Part shown: positions 51,299-62,530 of the stretch, in pieces
How positions within the stretch are numbered: the stretch's first letter is position 1
Layout of the letters: each line of letters starts with the position of its first letter
Assembly (NCBI GenBank): GCA_003248315.1
Contig: QKWM01000004.1
Span: 3,221,001-3,285,000, forward strand
Reading direction: 5' to 3'
Source of the DNA: Streptomyces sp. SW4
GTDB taxonomy: Bacteria > Actinomycetota > Actinomycetes > Streptomycetales > Streptomycetaceae
Length of the DNA stretch: 64,000 nt
Notes under the pieces: model-generated
What the model was told of the DNA's origin: nothing
The model's database searches: none
The model's input: the letters and a program-made list of their open reading frames with translations, nothing else
Position numbers and translations under genes: made by a program

Positions 51299-51957
51299 CT
51301 GTCGACCTCCTGTGGGGGCCATGGTGGGCGTTAGAACCCATCCTGAGGCAAACTTTGCTCTCAGCCAAGCCCAAATGAGCCCTTTGAGAGAGACAGACCA
51401 CCAGATGGAGTTACGGCTCCCGGCCTGGCGCCACATGCGGCTAGATCGAGCTCCTGGGGCTCTTGTCAGCCCGCACCACGCGCCCACAAGCACGAGCGCC
51501 CTCCCGGGCCGTCCTCGGGCCGTGGAAGGGCGCTCAGCGATGACCAACGCCGACAACTGCCGGCAGCTCAGCAGCAGGTCAGGACGCTGATCGTTTAGAC
51601 GGCCGCAGGTCACGGCCGCCGATGATCAGTTGTGGCTGTACTGAACGGGCGGCACAGGAGGACAAGGCCGGCCGACAAGCTGTTGGCGTCGGGCTCGACC
51701 GCCCGGCAAGACAAGAGACGCAGCGTCGCTGAGATCGGTGGGGGCGCAGCGAGGCATACGCGCGCCTCGTAGGCCGGCGGACCCGCCGACGTGGCTGACT
51801 GTCGTCGGCTGAGGTTCGGGCGGCCCACGTCGATGGTGACCCCCGTCGGGCGAGTGCCCGCGGTGATCCGCTGTGGGCCGTCCCTGGGCCGTGCGAGGGT
51901 GCCCGAGGCCGACCGACGGCGACCGGGAGTGACAGGTGAGCCGCAACCGCCACCGGC
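51299..51957. other. gap between the defence pair and attR
   Basis: 659 bp. No convincing gene on either strand. It must hold the defence-pair promoter in the AT-richer left part. GAGCGCCCT (51494) pairs with AGGGCGCTC (51537) around a 34-nt loop. The right part returns to high G+C and carries paired GGGCCGT sites. Confidence 0.55.
51506..51892. repeat. right GGGCCGT pairs (candidate integrase arm sites)
   Basis: GGGCCGT at 51506 and 51517, and at 51875 and 51886, each pair 11 bp apart and in the same orientation as the pair beside attL. The outer pair is 66 bp inside attR; the left pair is 77 bp inside attL. Confidence 0.45.
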
Positions 51958-52028
51958 AAAACACCAGGTCAGAGCCCTCGCACCATACTGGTTTCCCCCA
52001 GGGGTGGCGGTCGGGCAAGATGGGGTGT
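51958..52028. repeat. right attachment repeat (attR)
   Basis: 71 bp matching attL from AAAAC to GATGGGGTGT with two substitutions and one C fewer. It ends 40 bp before the ettA start codon. Confidence 0.88.
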
Positions 52029-52068
52029 ATCTGCCCACTGCCAGATTCAAGCTGCCGGACGGTTTCTC

Positions 52069-53733
<1,665 letters not shown>

Positions 53734-53739
53734 TCGATC

Positions 53740-54189
53740 TTGCGGCACATCTACCGCTGCCCGCTGCGCTGGGCGGACATGGACGCGTACGGCCACGTCA
53801 ACAACGTGGTCTTCCTCCGGTACCTGGAGGAGGCCCGTATCGACTTCCTGTTCCGCCCGGACAAGGACTTCCAGCAGGGGTCGGTGGTGGCGCGCCACGA
53901 GATCGACTACAAGCGGCAGCTCGTCCACCGGCACCACCCGGTCGACATCGAGCTGTGGGTCACCGAGATCCGGGCCGCCTCCTTCACCCTCGCCTACGAG
54001 GTGAAGGACGGCGACCAGATCTACGTCCGGGCCTCGACCGTCATCGTGCCCTTCGACTTCGAGGCCCAGCGGCCCCGCCGGATCACCGCGGAGGAACGCG
54101 AGTTCCTCCAGGAGTACACGGACGGGCCGGACAAGGAGCAGCGGCAGCCGAAGGCGGGCGACGACGAGGAGGAGGCCGTCGCCGCATGA
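53740..54189 (+). CDS. acyl-CoA thioesterase (hotdog fold)
   Basis: 149 residues, intact. The 4HBT pattern PLRWADMDAYGHVNNVVFLRYLEEARI has the catalytic Asp, followed by VVARHEIDYKRQLVHRHHPVDIEL and a charged tail. TTG start at 53740, 6 bp after ettA; probably co-transcribed. Its stop overlaps the next ATG (ATGA). Confidence 0.88.
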   Translation: MRHIYRCPLRWADMDAYGHVNNVVFLRYLEEARIDFLFRPDKDFQQGSVVARHEIDYKRQLVHRHHPVDIELWVTEIRAASFTLAYEVKDGDQIYVRASTVIVPFDFEAQRPRRITAEEREFLQEYTDGPDKEQRQPKAGDDEEEAVAA

Positions 54190-54861
54190 CGGTGCTCCAC
54201 CTCGCCGACGAGGGGAAGCGGCGGACCTCGCGGCCTTCCTCTCCCGGCTGCTCCACTACGACCGCTCGGCGGCGGTCCGCCTCCAGGCGGCCGGCACCGC
54301 GCTGGCCGTCTTCGGCCGGCCACCGTCGTTCGAGGTGCTCGCCGTCCGCGCGGTCCGGCTCGCCAAGCCCTACGAGAACGGGCTGGACGTCACCCTCGAC
54401 GTGACCGTGTCCGCCGGTGAGCTGCTGGAGTCGGTGGACGAGGCGGGCGCCACCGCCGCCGTCCCCGCCGCGGTGACCGGACCGCCGTGGGCGGGTGTCC
54501 TGCCGCCCCGCGGCGGCTGGCGGCCGGAGCCGGGGCTGCCGCCCCTGGACGCCCTGCGCGCACTGGTGGCCGCCGGGGTCGCCGAGTTCCGGCGCCGGAC
54601 ACAGGAGCTGCCGCCCGAGGCACGGACCCGGGCGGAACTCGACCGCATCGGACGGGACATCTGGTCCCGCACGGTGGGGGACACCGGGCTGCCGGTGCGG
54701 GCCGTGCACGCCGCCCAGTCGCTGGGCTTCCTGCGGCCGGCGGGTCCCGAGGGGCACCGCGGCTCTTCTCGTCCGGGCCGTGGCTGCGGCTGCGCACGCC
54801 GTACGGGTCCGTCGCCGTACGCCGGGCCGGGACGGGCACCCTGGGCATCAGCGTGGGCTGA
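54186..54861 (+). CDS. conserved protein of unknown function
   Basis: About 225 residues; ATG overlaps the thioesterase stop. Visible are LAAFLSRLLHYDRSAAVRLQ, FGRPPSFEVLAVRAVRL, a Pro-rich PPWAGVLPPRGGW, LDRIGRDIWSRTVGDTG and an end VAVRRAGTGTLGISVG. No enzyme motif and no membrane segment. Frame breaks near 54212 and 54755 need one base each. It seems to be the third gene of the ettA operon. Family not recognised. Confidence 0.65.
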
Positions 54862-54880
54862 CCGCCGCCCGGCGCGGGAG

Positions 54881-55876
54881 TCAGCCGCGTTCGGCGTCGT
54901 CGGGGCGGACGGCGATGTGGTCCGGCTCCAGTTCCAGCGCCACCCGGTCGCGCATGCCGAGCGCCCTGGTGTACTCGGCGGGCAGCTGGAGCCGGCCGGC
55001 GCGGTCCAGCATGGCGTACTCGCGCGCCACCACCGTCTCGTCGCCGGTCACGGCGTCCACCTCGCTGCGGCGCAGCACCTCCGTGGAGGTCCGGCCGTCG
55101 CGGATCGCGACCGTGCGGCGGACCTCTCCCGCGACCGCCTGGTCGTGGGTGACGATCACGATGGTGGTGCCGAGCCGTTCGTTGGCGGTGCGGAAGGCGG
55201 CGAAGATCTGTTCCGCCGTGTGCGAGTCGAGTTCGCCGGTGGGTTCGTCGGCGAGCAGCACCGACGGCTCGTTGGCCAGGGCGACGGCGATCGCCACCCG
55301 CTGCTGCTGGCCGCCGGACAACTGCGCCGGGCGACGGTCGCGGCAGGCGCCGACGCCCAGCAGCTCCAGCAGCTCCCGGGCGCGTTCGGCCCGGGCCCGC
55401 CGTGCCGTCCGCCCGCCCCGGCCGGACCCGCGGCGGGCGCCGCCGAGCTGCATCGGCAGGACGACGTTCTGGGCGGCGGTCAGATACGGCAGGAGGTTGC
55501 GGGAGGTCTGCTGCCAGACGAAGCCGACGACCTCCCGGCGGTAGGCCAGCCGGTCCTTCGCGGACATCGTCAGCAGGTCCCGGCCGGCGACGCGGGCTGC
55601 GCCGGCGGTGGGGGTGTCCAGGCCGGCCAGGATGTTCATCAGTGTCGACTTGCCGCTGCCGGACGCGCCGACCAGCGCCATCAGCTCGCCCTCGCGGACC
55701 AGCAGGTCGAGGCCCTGCAGGGCCTGCACCTCGACGCCGTCCGCATGGAAGATGCGGACCAGGCGGTCGCAGGTGATCAGGGCGTCGTGGCCGTAGACCG
55801 GGCGGTTGCGGGCGGCGGTGGCGCGGTCGGCGAGGTCGGTGAGGGTCGGGTCCGTGAGCGTGCGGTCGGTCGTCAT
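54881..55876 (-). CDS. ABC transporter ATPase with C-terminal AbrB-like domain
   Basis: 331 residues. MacB/LolD-type ATPase: GASGSGKSTLMNIL, LSGGQQQRVAIAVAL, SVLLADEPTGELD, THDQ. After it comes an extra domain, REYAMLDRAGRLQLPAEYTR then ALGMRDRVALELEPDHIAVR, which looks like a SpoVT/AbrB swapped-hairpin. ATG at 55876 (AGGAGACCGG). An in-frame ATG at 56092 overlaps the permease stop as ATGA and would add a 72-residue Pro/Gln-rich head from repetitive DNA (55900-56060); coupling makes this a real alternative. Confidence 0.85.
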   Translation of the reverse strand: MTTDRTLTDPTLTDLADRATAARNRPVYGHDALITCDRLVRIFHADGVEVQALQGLDLLVREGELMALVGASGSGKSTLMNILAGLDTPTAGAARVAGRDLLTMSAKDRLAYRREVVGFVWQQTSRNLLPYLTAAQNVVLPMQLGGARRGSGRGGRTARRARAERARELLELLGVGACRDRRPAQLSGGQQQRVAIAVALANEPSVLLADEPTGELDSHTAEQIFAAFRTANERLGTTIVIVTHDQAVAGEVRRTVAIRDGRTSTEVLRRSEVDAVTGDETVVAREYAMLDRAGRLQLPAEYTRALGMRDRVALELEPDHIAVRPDDAERG

Positions 55877-56088
55877 CCGGTCTCCTGAGGGGTGCCCTGG
55901 GCGGCGGCTGTGGCGGCTGGGGCGCGGCGGTGGCAGGGGTGACGGCTGCTGCGGCGATGGTGGCTGGGGCGGCGGCTGTGGCTGGGGCTGGGGCGGCGAC
56001 GGTGGCTGGGGCGGCAACTGCGGCTGCTGCGGCTGTCGCGGCGGTGCGAGTGGCGCGGGTGGCGCGGGGAGGCGGGGCGTCACGGCCG

Positions 56089-58804
56089 TCATCGGGCATC
56101 GCCCGCCCGCAGCTCCACCACCGCACCGCGGCGGCCCGACCACCAGGCCTGCGCCCCGGCGACCCCCACCGTCACCAGGAGCACCGCCGCCGCGGGGAGC
56201 GCCAACGACCAGGGGTCGGTGCGCAGTTCCGCCGCCTCCCCGGCGGGGGACGCCGTCGCCGCCAGGGCGATCGTGCTCAGGTCGACGCCGGGGGAGAGCA
56301 GACGCACGGTGGCCCAGCCGGTCAGGACACCGCCCGCGGCGGCCAGGAACGCCTGCGGCAGGGACTCCAGGACGAGCAGCCGCCGGCCCTGGGCACGGGT
56401 CAGGCCCATGGTGCGCAGGCGGGCGAGGAGCGCGGCGCGTTCCGGGGCGGCGCGCACGAACGACAGCAGCAGGGCGAGGACGGCGTAACCGCCGCCGGCC
56501 GCGACCGCCGCCGTGTAGACCCGCTCGGCGCCGGACTGGAGCGGCGAGTCCACGTACCGGGCGCGTTCCTCCGACCGCAGCCGCACGGACTCCGCGTCCC
56601 CCGTCGCCCGGCGCAGCGCCCCTCCGTCCAGGGCGGTGCCGGACAGCAGCAGCACGGTCGGACGGGCCGCCTCGGCGGACAGCCCGGCGCGGTCCACGAC
56701 CAGGAACTCGGTCCCCGGCACGGCCGGTGTGCGGTCCCGGACGAGCGCGATCCGGACGCTGACCGTCGTGCCGTCGTCCATCCGCACCGGGAAGGGCTCG
56801 GTGCCGTACCGCTCCGCGACCTCGGACGAGGCCAGCGCCGGCAGGGGAGCCGTCGCCTTCCCGGACCGCCGCAACGCGCCCGCGTCGAAGGCGCCCAGAC
56901 CCGTGCGGGCCGCCAGCCCGGCGTAGGCACCGGGGTCCACGCCGGCCACCGGTACCGGCTGCCGGTCGCCGTGGACCTTGGCCTGCTGGGCGAGCGCCAC
57001 GGCGGCCAGCCCCTCGACGCCGGGCACCTCGCGCAGCCGGCCCGGCAGTGCGGACGGCAGCGGACCGGCGGCCTCCACGCGGGCGTCGGCCCCGAGGGCG
57101 AGCAGCGCCGCCCGGTCCCGGGCGTCCTCCACACCGGCCAGCACCGAACCGCCGAAGGCGGCCGTGGTGAGCGCGGTCAGCAGCGCGAGCAGCGGCAGCA
57201 CCGCCGAGGCCGACGTGCGGCCGGCGCGGGCCAGCGACAGGTGGGCGACCGCGCCGCGCAGCCGCCCGGCCGGACGGGCGAGCCGGCGCAGCGGCAGCGG
57301 GTAGAGCCGCACCAGCACCAGCGCCGCGACCGCGCCCACGAGCACCGGCGCCAGCGACACCGGGCCGGCCGAGGCGCCCCGCCCGCGCAGCAGTGCGACC
57401 GCGCCGAGCGCCGACACCACCAGCGTCAGCTCCGCGACCAGTCGGCGCCGGGACGGGCGTACCGCCGCCACGTCCCGCCGGCCGTCGTGCACCCGGACCG
57501 CGCGGTGCGCCACGACGGCCCGTACGGGCAGCGCGGCACAGGTCAGGCCGGTGACCGCGGCGGCGGCCCCGGCCGCGGGGCCGGTACGGCCGCCGGGCAG
57601 CGCGAGCAGGGCGACGGCCAGGCCGAGGGCGCCGGCGGGCAGCGCCACCACCGACGTCTCCGCCAGCAGCCGCCCCGCCACCCCGGTCAGGGAGGCGCCG
57701 CGGGCGCGCAGCAGCACCAGTTCGGCGCGGCGGCGGTCGGCGGCCAGACCGCCCGTCATCAGCAGGACCACGGCGGCGACCGTGCCGGTGCCGGCCGCGG
57801 CGACCGCGACGAGCGGGCCGATGTCGCCGCGCAGCCGCCCGTAGGAGACGAGCACCTCGTCGAGGCCGGTGCCGATCTCGGCGTACGGGTGGACGGCCGA
57901 GCGCAGCCGCTGGAGTCCCGGGCCGGACTCGAACGCGGCCACGGCGGCCTCGAGCCGGTCGAGGTCCCGTCCGTGCAGCGCGTCGCCGTCCGGGGCCAGA
58001 TGCCAGTAGCGCTGGGCGCTGCCGGCGGTGCCCAGCAGCACCGGCGCCGCCTCCGGGGCGAGCAGCACGGCGCCGAGCCAGTACCGGGGGGCCTCCGGGC
58101 CGTCCGTGCCGGGCACCCGCATCAGGGCGGGGTGCGCAGCACCGGCGCCGTCGCCCAGTACGGGCCGTCGGGTTCGCGGGGCTCGACGATGCCGGTCACC
58201 CGGACCGCGAGCGGGGCCCGTCCGGCGGGCACGTGCAGGACGGAACCCACCTCGATGCGCAGGGTCTTCGCCGTCTCGGCGGTCACCGCCGCCTCGACGG
58301 CACGGGTCCCGGCCGTCGTGTCGCCGGCGGCCCGGGGCAGGCGGCCGGAGCGCAGCCGGGCGTGGTCGCCGAGGCCGTGCGGGGCGGCGAGGACCGTCTG
58401 CGCGGGCAGTCCGCTGGGCCGGGGCAGCCAGGTCTCCCGCACGTCCAGGCCCTCGACGGTGCGCACGCCGTAGGCCGAGCGCGACCGGTCGACGGCGAGC
58501 GGGGCCGGCACCGCGTCGAGGACGGTGCGGTAGTGGGCGGCGAGCACCTCGGATCTCAGCTCCGCCTCCCGTTCGCGCGCGCCGAGTCCGAGGTCGGGTT
58601 CGGGGCGGTGACCAGCAGGCCGGCGCGGTCCGGGTGGGTGCGGGCGACGGCACGGCTCAGCCCCTCGTCCTCGTACCGGTCCAGCGCCCGCGGGAAGGCG
58701 GCGGCCAGGAACGCGGTCAGCGCGACCAGCAGGGCCAGCGCCACCGCGGCACCGGGGGCGGCCCGCAGCCGCGTACGCACCCAGGGCACGGCCACCCGCT
58801 TCAC
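56089..58804 (-). CDS. large MacB/FtsX-like ABC permease
   Basis: About 905 residues. N-terminal membrane helix (AVALALLVALTAFLAAAFPR), a large outer domain, then two FtsX-like blocks (LVAVAAAGTGTVAAVVLLMTGG with ELVLLRARGAS; YAVLALLLSFVRAAPERAALLARLRTMGLT) and a final helix. GTG at 58804 after GAGGAGG. Frame breaks near 58600 and 58130. Works with the ATPase downstream, probably exporting or extracting a lipid-linked or surface molecule; substrate unknown. Confidence 0.82.
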
Positions 58805-58971
58805 CGTCCCTCACCTCCTCGCCCGCCGTGTGCCCGCCCGGTCCCTCCGTGTCGCCGCTGTGCGTCCGGCGCCGCGGGGCGCGCCCGCCGCGGGCCCCCG
58901 TAGCCCCCGTGGACCCCGAGGCTCCCGTGGACCGCGGGGATCGCGGGGCGGCCGGGGGACGGTCGCGCGGG

Positions 58972-61900
58972 TCATCGGCCCTCGCCTCCCTGCTCGCGGA
59001 GCGCCGTCACCGGGTCGGGGCGGCGCGCCGCCAGCACCACCGTGACGAGCAGCGGCGTCGCGGCCACCGCCGCGAGGAGTACGGCGACCTGCCCGGCCGG
59101 CAGCGCGACGTGCACGTCGGGGACCGGCCGGGTGGCCTGCGGGGTGAGGACGATCAGCGGGATCACCGCCCGGGCCAGTACCGCGCCCAGGGCCGTGCCC
59201 ACCAGCAGCGCCAGCCCGACCAGCACCCCCTGCTCGGCCGCGACCGCGCGGGCCAGCCGGCGCCGCGGGGCGCCCAGGGCGCGCAGCACCGCGAACTCCG
59301 CGCTCCGCTCCCGCAGCGACCCGGCCGCGCTCACCGCGAAACCGACCGCGGCCAGCGCCGCCGCCACCCCGGCCGCCGACGCGAACGCCGCCTCGGGGCC
59401 CGCGCCGAACGGGTCGTCACGCAACTGCCCGGCCAGCTCGCCGCGGACCACGACCCGCGCCGGGTCCACGTCCGGGAAGGCCCGCAACGCCGCCACGACC
59501 TCGTCCGTCTCGCCCGGCGCCGGCCGCAGCCACCACTCGGTGGGCGTGAGCGCCGCGCCGTACCGGTCCTGCAGCACCCGGTTCACGGCCCGCAGATCGA
59601 CCAGCAGCGCACCGCCGTCCTTCGCGGACGGCGTCGCGGGCGCCGTGGTCGGCAGCTCCCGCACGGCGTGCGCGATCCGCACCCGGACCGTCTCGCCGCC
59701 CAGCGCCACGTCCAGCCGCTGCCCGACGCGGGCCCCCGCCGAGGCCAGGAAGCGGTCGGTGGCGACGGCCGGGACCGGGGGAGGCGCCGGCTGCGTCACC
59801 CCGAGCCGCACCGTCAGCGTGGAGCGCAGCCAGGCGTCGGCGGGCGTGTAGCCGGTGCCGTACTCGACCGACGGCGGCGCCGACGAGCGGATCCGCGGCT
59901 CGGTCGGGGCGGCCTCCTCGTCCGGCGCGCTCTCCTGGCCGTCGCTGTCGCCGCTCGCGGTCCAGGCCCCGCCCAGCGGCAGCCGTCGTACCGTCCCGTC
60001 GGCGGCCGTGGCCGTCACCCCGGACACGGTCAGGCGGTGCCGCTCGGCACGGTCCTGCGGTTGCAGCGTCAGCAGTTCCACGCCGGTCAGAGTGAGCGGC
60101 CCGCCCGTCACCCCGACGGACAGGGCGTGCTCGCGGCCGTCGGCGGGCAGCTCGCCGGCCGGCAGCCGGTAGGGGATGCCGTACCGGTCCTGGACGGTGA
60201 CCGTCACGCTCGCCGTCATGGCCGAGTCGCGGACCGAGCTGCGCAGCGCCGCCGTCAGCGCCAGCCGCGCCGTGCCCGCGGGCACCCCGACGCCCGCCGG
60301 CGCGCCCTTCGGGGCCAGCCCGGACAGCAGCGGCCCCACCGGCCGGTCCGCCAGGTCGGGGCGCAGCAGCAGCGCGTCCGCCGCGCGCGAGGTGTCCAGG
60401 GCCAGCACCGTCGCCGTCCGGTCACCGGAGAGCGTCAGCTGGGAGCGTGCCGCGGGGGCGATCTCCCGGACGCCGGGCACGGCCGCGTACGTCCCGGTCC
60501 GGCCCGGTTCCGCCTCGCCGTCCGACAGCACGCGCACCGGTGCCCCGGCGCGGAAGTCGGCCTGGTCGTCCTGCGAGCGTTCCCAGGAGGCGCCCTGCCC
60601 GATCGCCAGCATGCCCAGCGCCACGGCGAGCACCAGCAGCAGCACCGGGCCGGCGCCGCGCGTCGGGCGCCGGCTCAGCTGCCAGCCGGCCAGCGCCGCG
60701 GCCAGCCCGCGCCCGCCCGCCGCCCGGCGCTCGGCCAGCCGGGCCACCGGCGGCAGCAGCCGCAGCGTCAGCACGGTCCCCGCCAGCAGCGCCAGCGCCG
60801 GCGCGGCGACGAGCAGCGGATCGGCGCCGAGGGCGCCGGTGTCCGCCCCGCCGGCACCGGAGCCGCCCGGGCCGGCGGACGCGGCCGTGCCGGAGGTCTG
60901 CCGGTCCAGCTGCCAGTAGGCGAGGCCCGCCACCACCAGCAGCCCGACGTCGGCCCCCGCGCGCAGCGGCGCGGGCAGCGGCCGGGCCCGGCCCCCGGCC
61001 GCCAGGGACGCGGTCAGCGCCGGCAGCGTCACCGCCAGCGTGCAGCCGAGCGCGGCGACCGCCGCCGCCAGCCACACCTCGGGGCTGCCGCCACCCGGCA
61101 CCTCCCAGCGCAGGCCGATCCGCTCCAGCGGCCCCTGACCGGCCAGCAGCCGGGTCAGCGGCCCGGCGAGCAGCGGCGCGCACACCAGCGCGGGCACCGC
61201 CAGCAGCAGCGCCTCCAGCGCGGACATCCCGGCGAGCCGGGCCCGGGAGGCGCCGCGCGCCCGCAGCAGCCGCAGCTCGCCCGCGCGTTCGGCGCTCAGC
61301 AGCCGGGCCACCAGCAGCAGCGCGCAGCCCGCCAGCAGCGCGAGCTGGACGGCGACGACGAGGACGGTGGAGCGCGACACGGCCAGCGAGCGGTCGAGGC
61401 GGTCCAGGATCTCCGGCAGCCCGGTGGCCGCGGTGGTCGCCCCGCCGAGCACCGGCCGGCCGCGCAGCCACGCCGTGCCGTCCCGCGCGGACTCGCGCAG
61501 CGCCGCCGTCCGCCCGGCGGTCAGCGACGCGTAGTCGGCCGAGGCCAGCCATCCCGAGGCGCCGGTGCTCACCGTGCCGCCGGTCACCACTCCGGGCGCG
61601 GCGAGCAGCGGCCCGTACGTCGTGAAGGCGCCCTTCTTGACGCCGCGGCCCTCCAGGTCGTCCAGCCGCCAGTACGCCGCCGTGTCCTGCGCGGGCCGGT
61701 ACAGGCCGGTCACCGTCACCCGCACCGCGGGGCCGTCGAGCCGGTCGGCGAGGGTGAGGCGGGCGCCGGGGGCGACGCCCAGCCGCTCGGCGGCGCCGGC
61801 GGGGAAGGCGGCCTCGACGACGCCGTCCTGCCGCGCGCGGGGCATCCGCCCGCCGGTGAGACGCACCTGGCCGGCGTCCAGCTCCGCGAAGTACGTCAGG

Positions 61901-62277
61901 TCGGGGTCGTCGGACGGCTCGGCGGTGCGGGGGCTCGGGCCGGCGGGGAGCGCGTACGGGCCGGAGCGCTTCAGGGTGCGCACCGTCACCGGCAGTCCGC
62001 CGAAGATCCGCTCGGCGCCCTCCCGTACGACGGCGTCGGCCTCCGCGCGCCGTTCCTCCGGCACGTCCGCCTCGACGACCAGCGCGGCGTCGGCGGCGGT
62101 CCGCGGTTCGCGCAGCGCGTGCCGCAGGGCGGCGTCCCCGATCGTGCCGGCGTAGGCGGTGAGGGTGGCCAGGACGGCCGTGGTCAGCAGGACGGTGAGC
62201 AGGGCGGCGGCGACCAGCAGCCGGTGCGCGCGGGCGCGCAGCAGCACGAACCCCGTCGTTCCCCCGAACCCCGTCAA
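58972..62277 (-). CDS. very large FtsX-like ABC permease
   Basis: 1101 residues, intact. N-terminal FVLLRARAHRLLVAAALLTV helix, outer domain, FtsX-like block (ERAGELRLLRARGASRARLA, TLPALTASLAAGGRARPLPA), a second outer domain with many beta strands (about residues 560-900) and the C-terminal block AEFAVLRALGAPRRRLARAV. TTG start at 62277 or a GTG about nine codons later (FVLLRARAHRLL); either is possible. Pairs with the other permease and the ATPase. Confidence 0.83.
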   Translation of the reverse strand: MTGFGGTTGFVLLRARAHRLLVAAALLTVLLTTAVLATLTAYAGTIGDAALRHALREPRTAADAALVVEADVPEERRAEADAVVREGAERIFGGLPVTVRTLKRSGPYALPAGPSPRTAEPSDDPDLTYFAELDAGQVRLTGGRMPRARQDGVVEAAFPAGAAERLGVAPGARLTLADRLDGPAVRVTVTGLYRPAQDTAAYWRLDDLEGRGVKKGAFTTYGPLLAAPGVVTGGTVSTGASGWLASADYASLTAGRTAALRESARDGTAWLRGRPVLGGATTAATGLPEILDRLDRSLAVSRSTVLVVAVQLALLAGCALLLVARLLSAERAGELRLLRARGASRARLAGMSALEALLLAVPALVCAPLLAGPLTRLLAGQGPLERIGLRWEVPGGGSPEVWLAAAVAALGCTLAVTLPALTASLAAGGRARPLPAPLRAGADVGLLVVAGLAYWQLDRQTSGTAASAGPGGSGAGGADTGALGADPLLVAAPALALLAGTVLTLRLLPPVARLAERRAAGGRGLAAALAGWQLSRRPTRGAGPVLLLVLAVALGMLAIGQGASWERSQDDQADFRAGAPVRVLSDGEAEPGRTGTYAAVPGVREIAPAARSQLTLSGDRTATVLALDTSRAADALLLRPDLADRPVGPLLSGLAPKGAPAGVGVPAGTARLALTAALRSSVRDSAMTASVTVTVQDRYGIPYRLPAGELPADGREHALSVGVTGGPLTLTGVELLTLQPQDRAERHRLTVSGVTATAADGTVRRLPLGGAWTASGDSDGQESAPDEEAAPTEPRIRSSAPPSVEYGTGYTPADAWLRSTLTVRLGVTQPAPPPVPAVATDRFLASAGARVGQRLDVALGGETVRVRIAHAVRELPTTAPATPSAKDGGALLVDLRAVNRVLQDRYGAALTPTEWWLRPAPGETDEVVAALRAFPDVDPARVVVRGELAGQLRDDPFGAGPEAAFASAAGVAAALAAVGFAVSAAGSLRERSAEFAVLRALGAPRRRLARAVAAEQGVLVGLALLVGTALGAVLARAVIPLIVLTPQATRPVPDVHVALPAGQVAVLLAAVAATPLLVTVVLAARRPDPVTALREQGGEGR

Positions 62278-62427
62278 CCCCGGCCCCCGCCGTTGTCGTC
62301 CAGACTTCCGGTGATGTTGTCAGACGGGGCGCGCGCGAGGTAAGCGCCGGAGAGCGGGACTTGACCGGATCGTGACCGGAATCCGGCGTCCGGCCACCGG
62401 AATGCGCGCGTCAGGGCCGACGGGCGC

Positions 62428-62530
62428 CCGGCCGGACGTCAGGGGGTGTGTTCACTCGTGGGGTGCCGGCCGGACGTCAGGGGGCATGCTGACCACCGGG
62501 GTTCCACCGGGGCGCCCGGCCGGACGTCAG
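62428..62530. repeat. three copies of a CCGGCCGGACGTCAG repeat
   Basis: Copies at 62428, 62466 and 62516. The first two extend through GGGGG. The third supplies the stop codon of the globin gene. The 250-bp gap 62278-62526 otherwise shows nothing. Confidence 0.75.

Larger units (their letters stand above)
40616..52028. mobile_element. integrated AICE (pSAM2-like), about 11.4 kb, inserted upstream of ettA
   Basis: Bounded by direct repeats at 40616-40687 and 51958-52028. It holds tyrosine integrase, excisionase, a RepSA-like HUH initiator, small transfer proteins, a DUF2637 protein, a TraB-like FtsK ATPase, a SCO3933-family protein, an XRE regulator, Nudix and HD genes, and an AT-rich AAA/RloB pair. 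This is the standard gene set of actinomycete integrative conjugative elements. Unlike most, the att site is not in a tRNA but in the leader of ettA. Confidence 0.9.

Noticed and set aside
51273..51590. Possible 105-codon gene opposite the ATPase start
   Set aside because: No ribosome site, no motif, and it overlaps the well-supported start of the AAA gene.
58828..62343. Plus-strand open frame of about 1170 codons
   Set aside because: Antisense shadow of the large permease. Composition (Arg/Gln/Gly) is typical of a G/C-rich off-frame.
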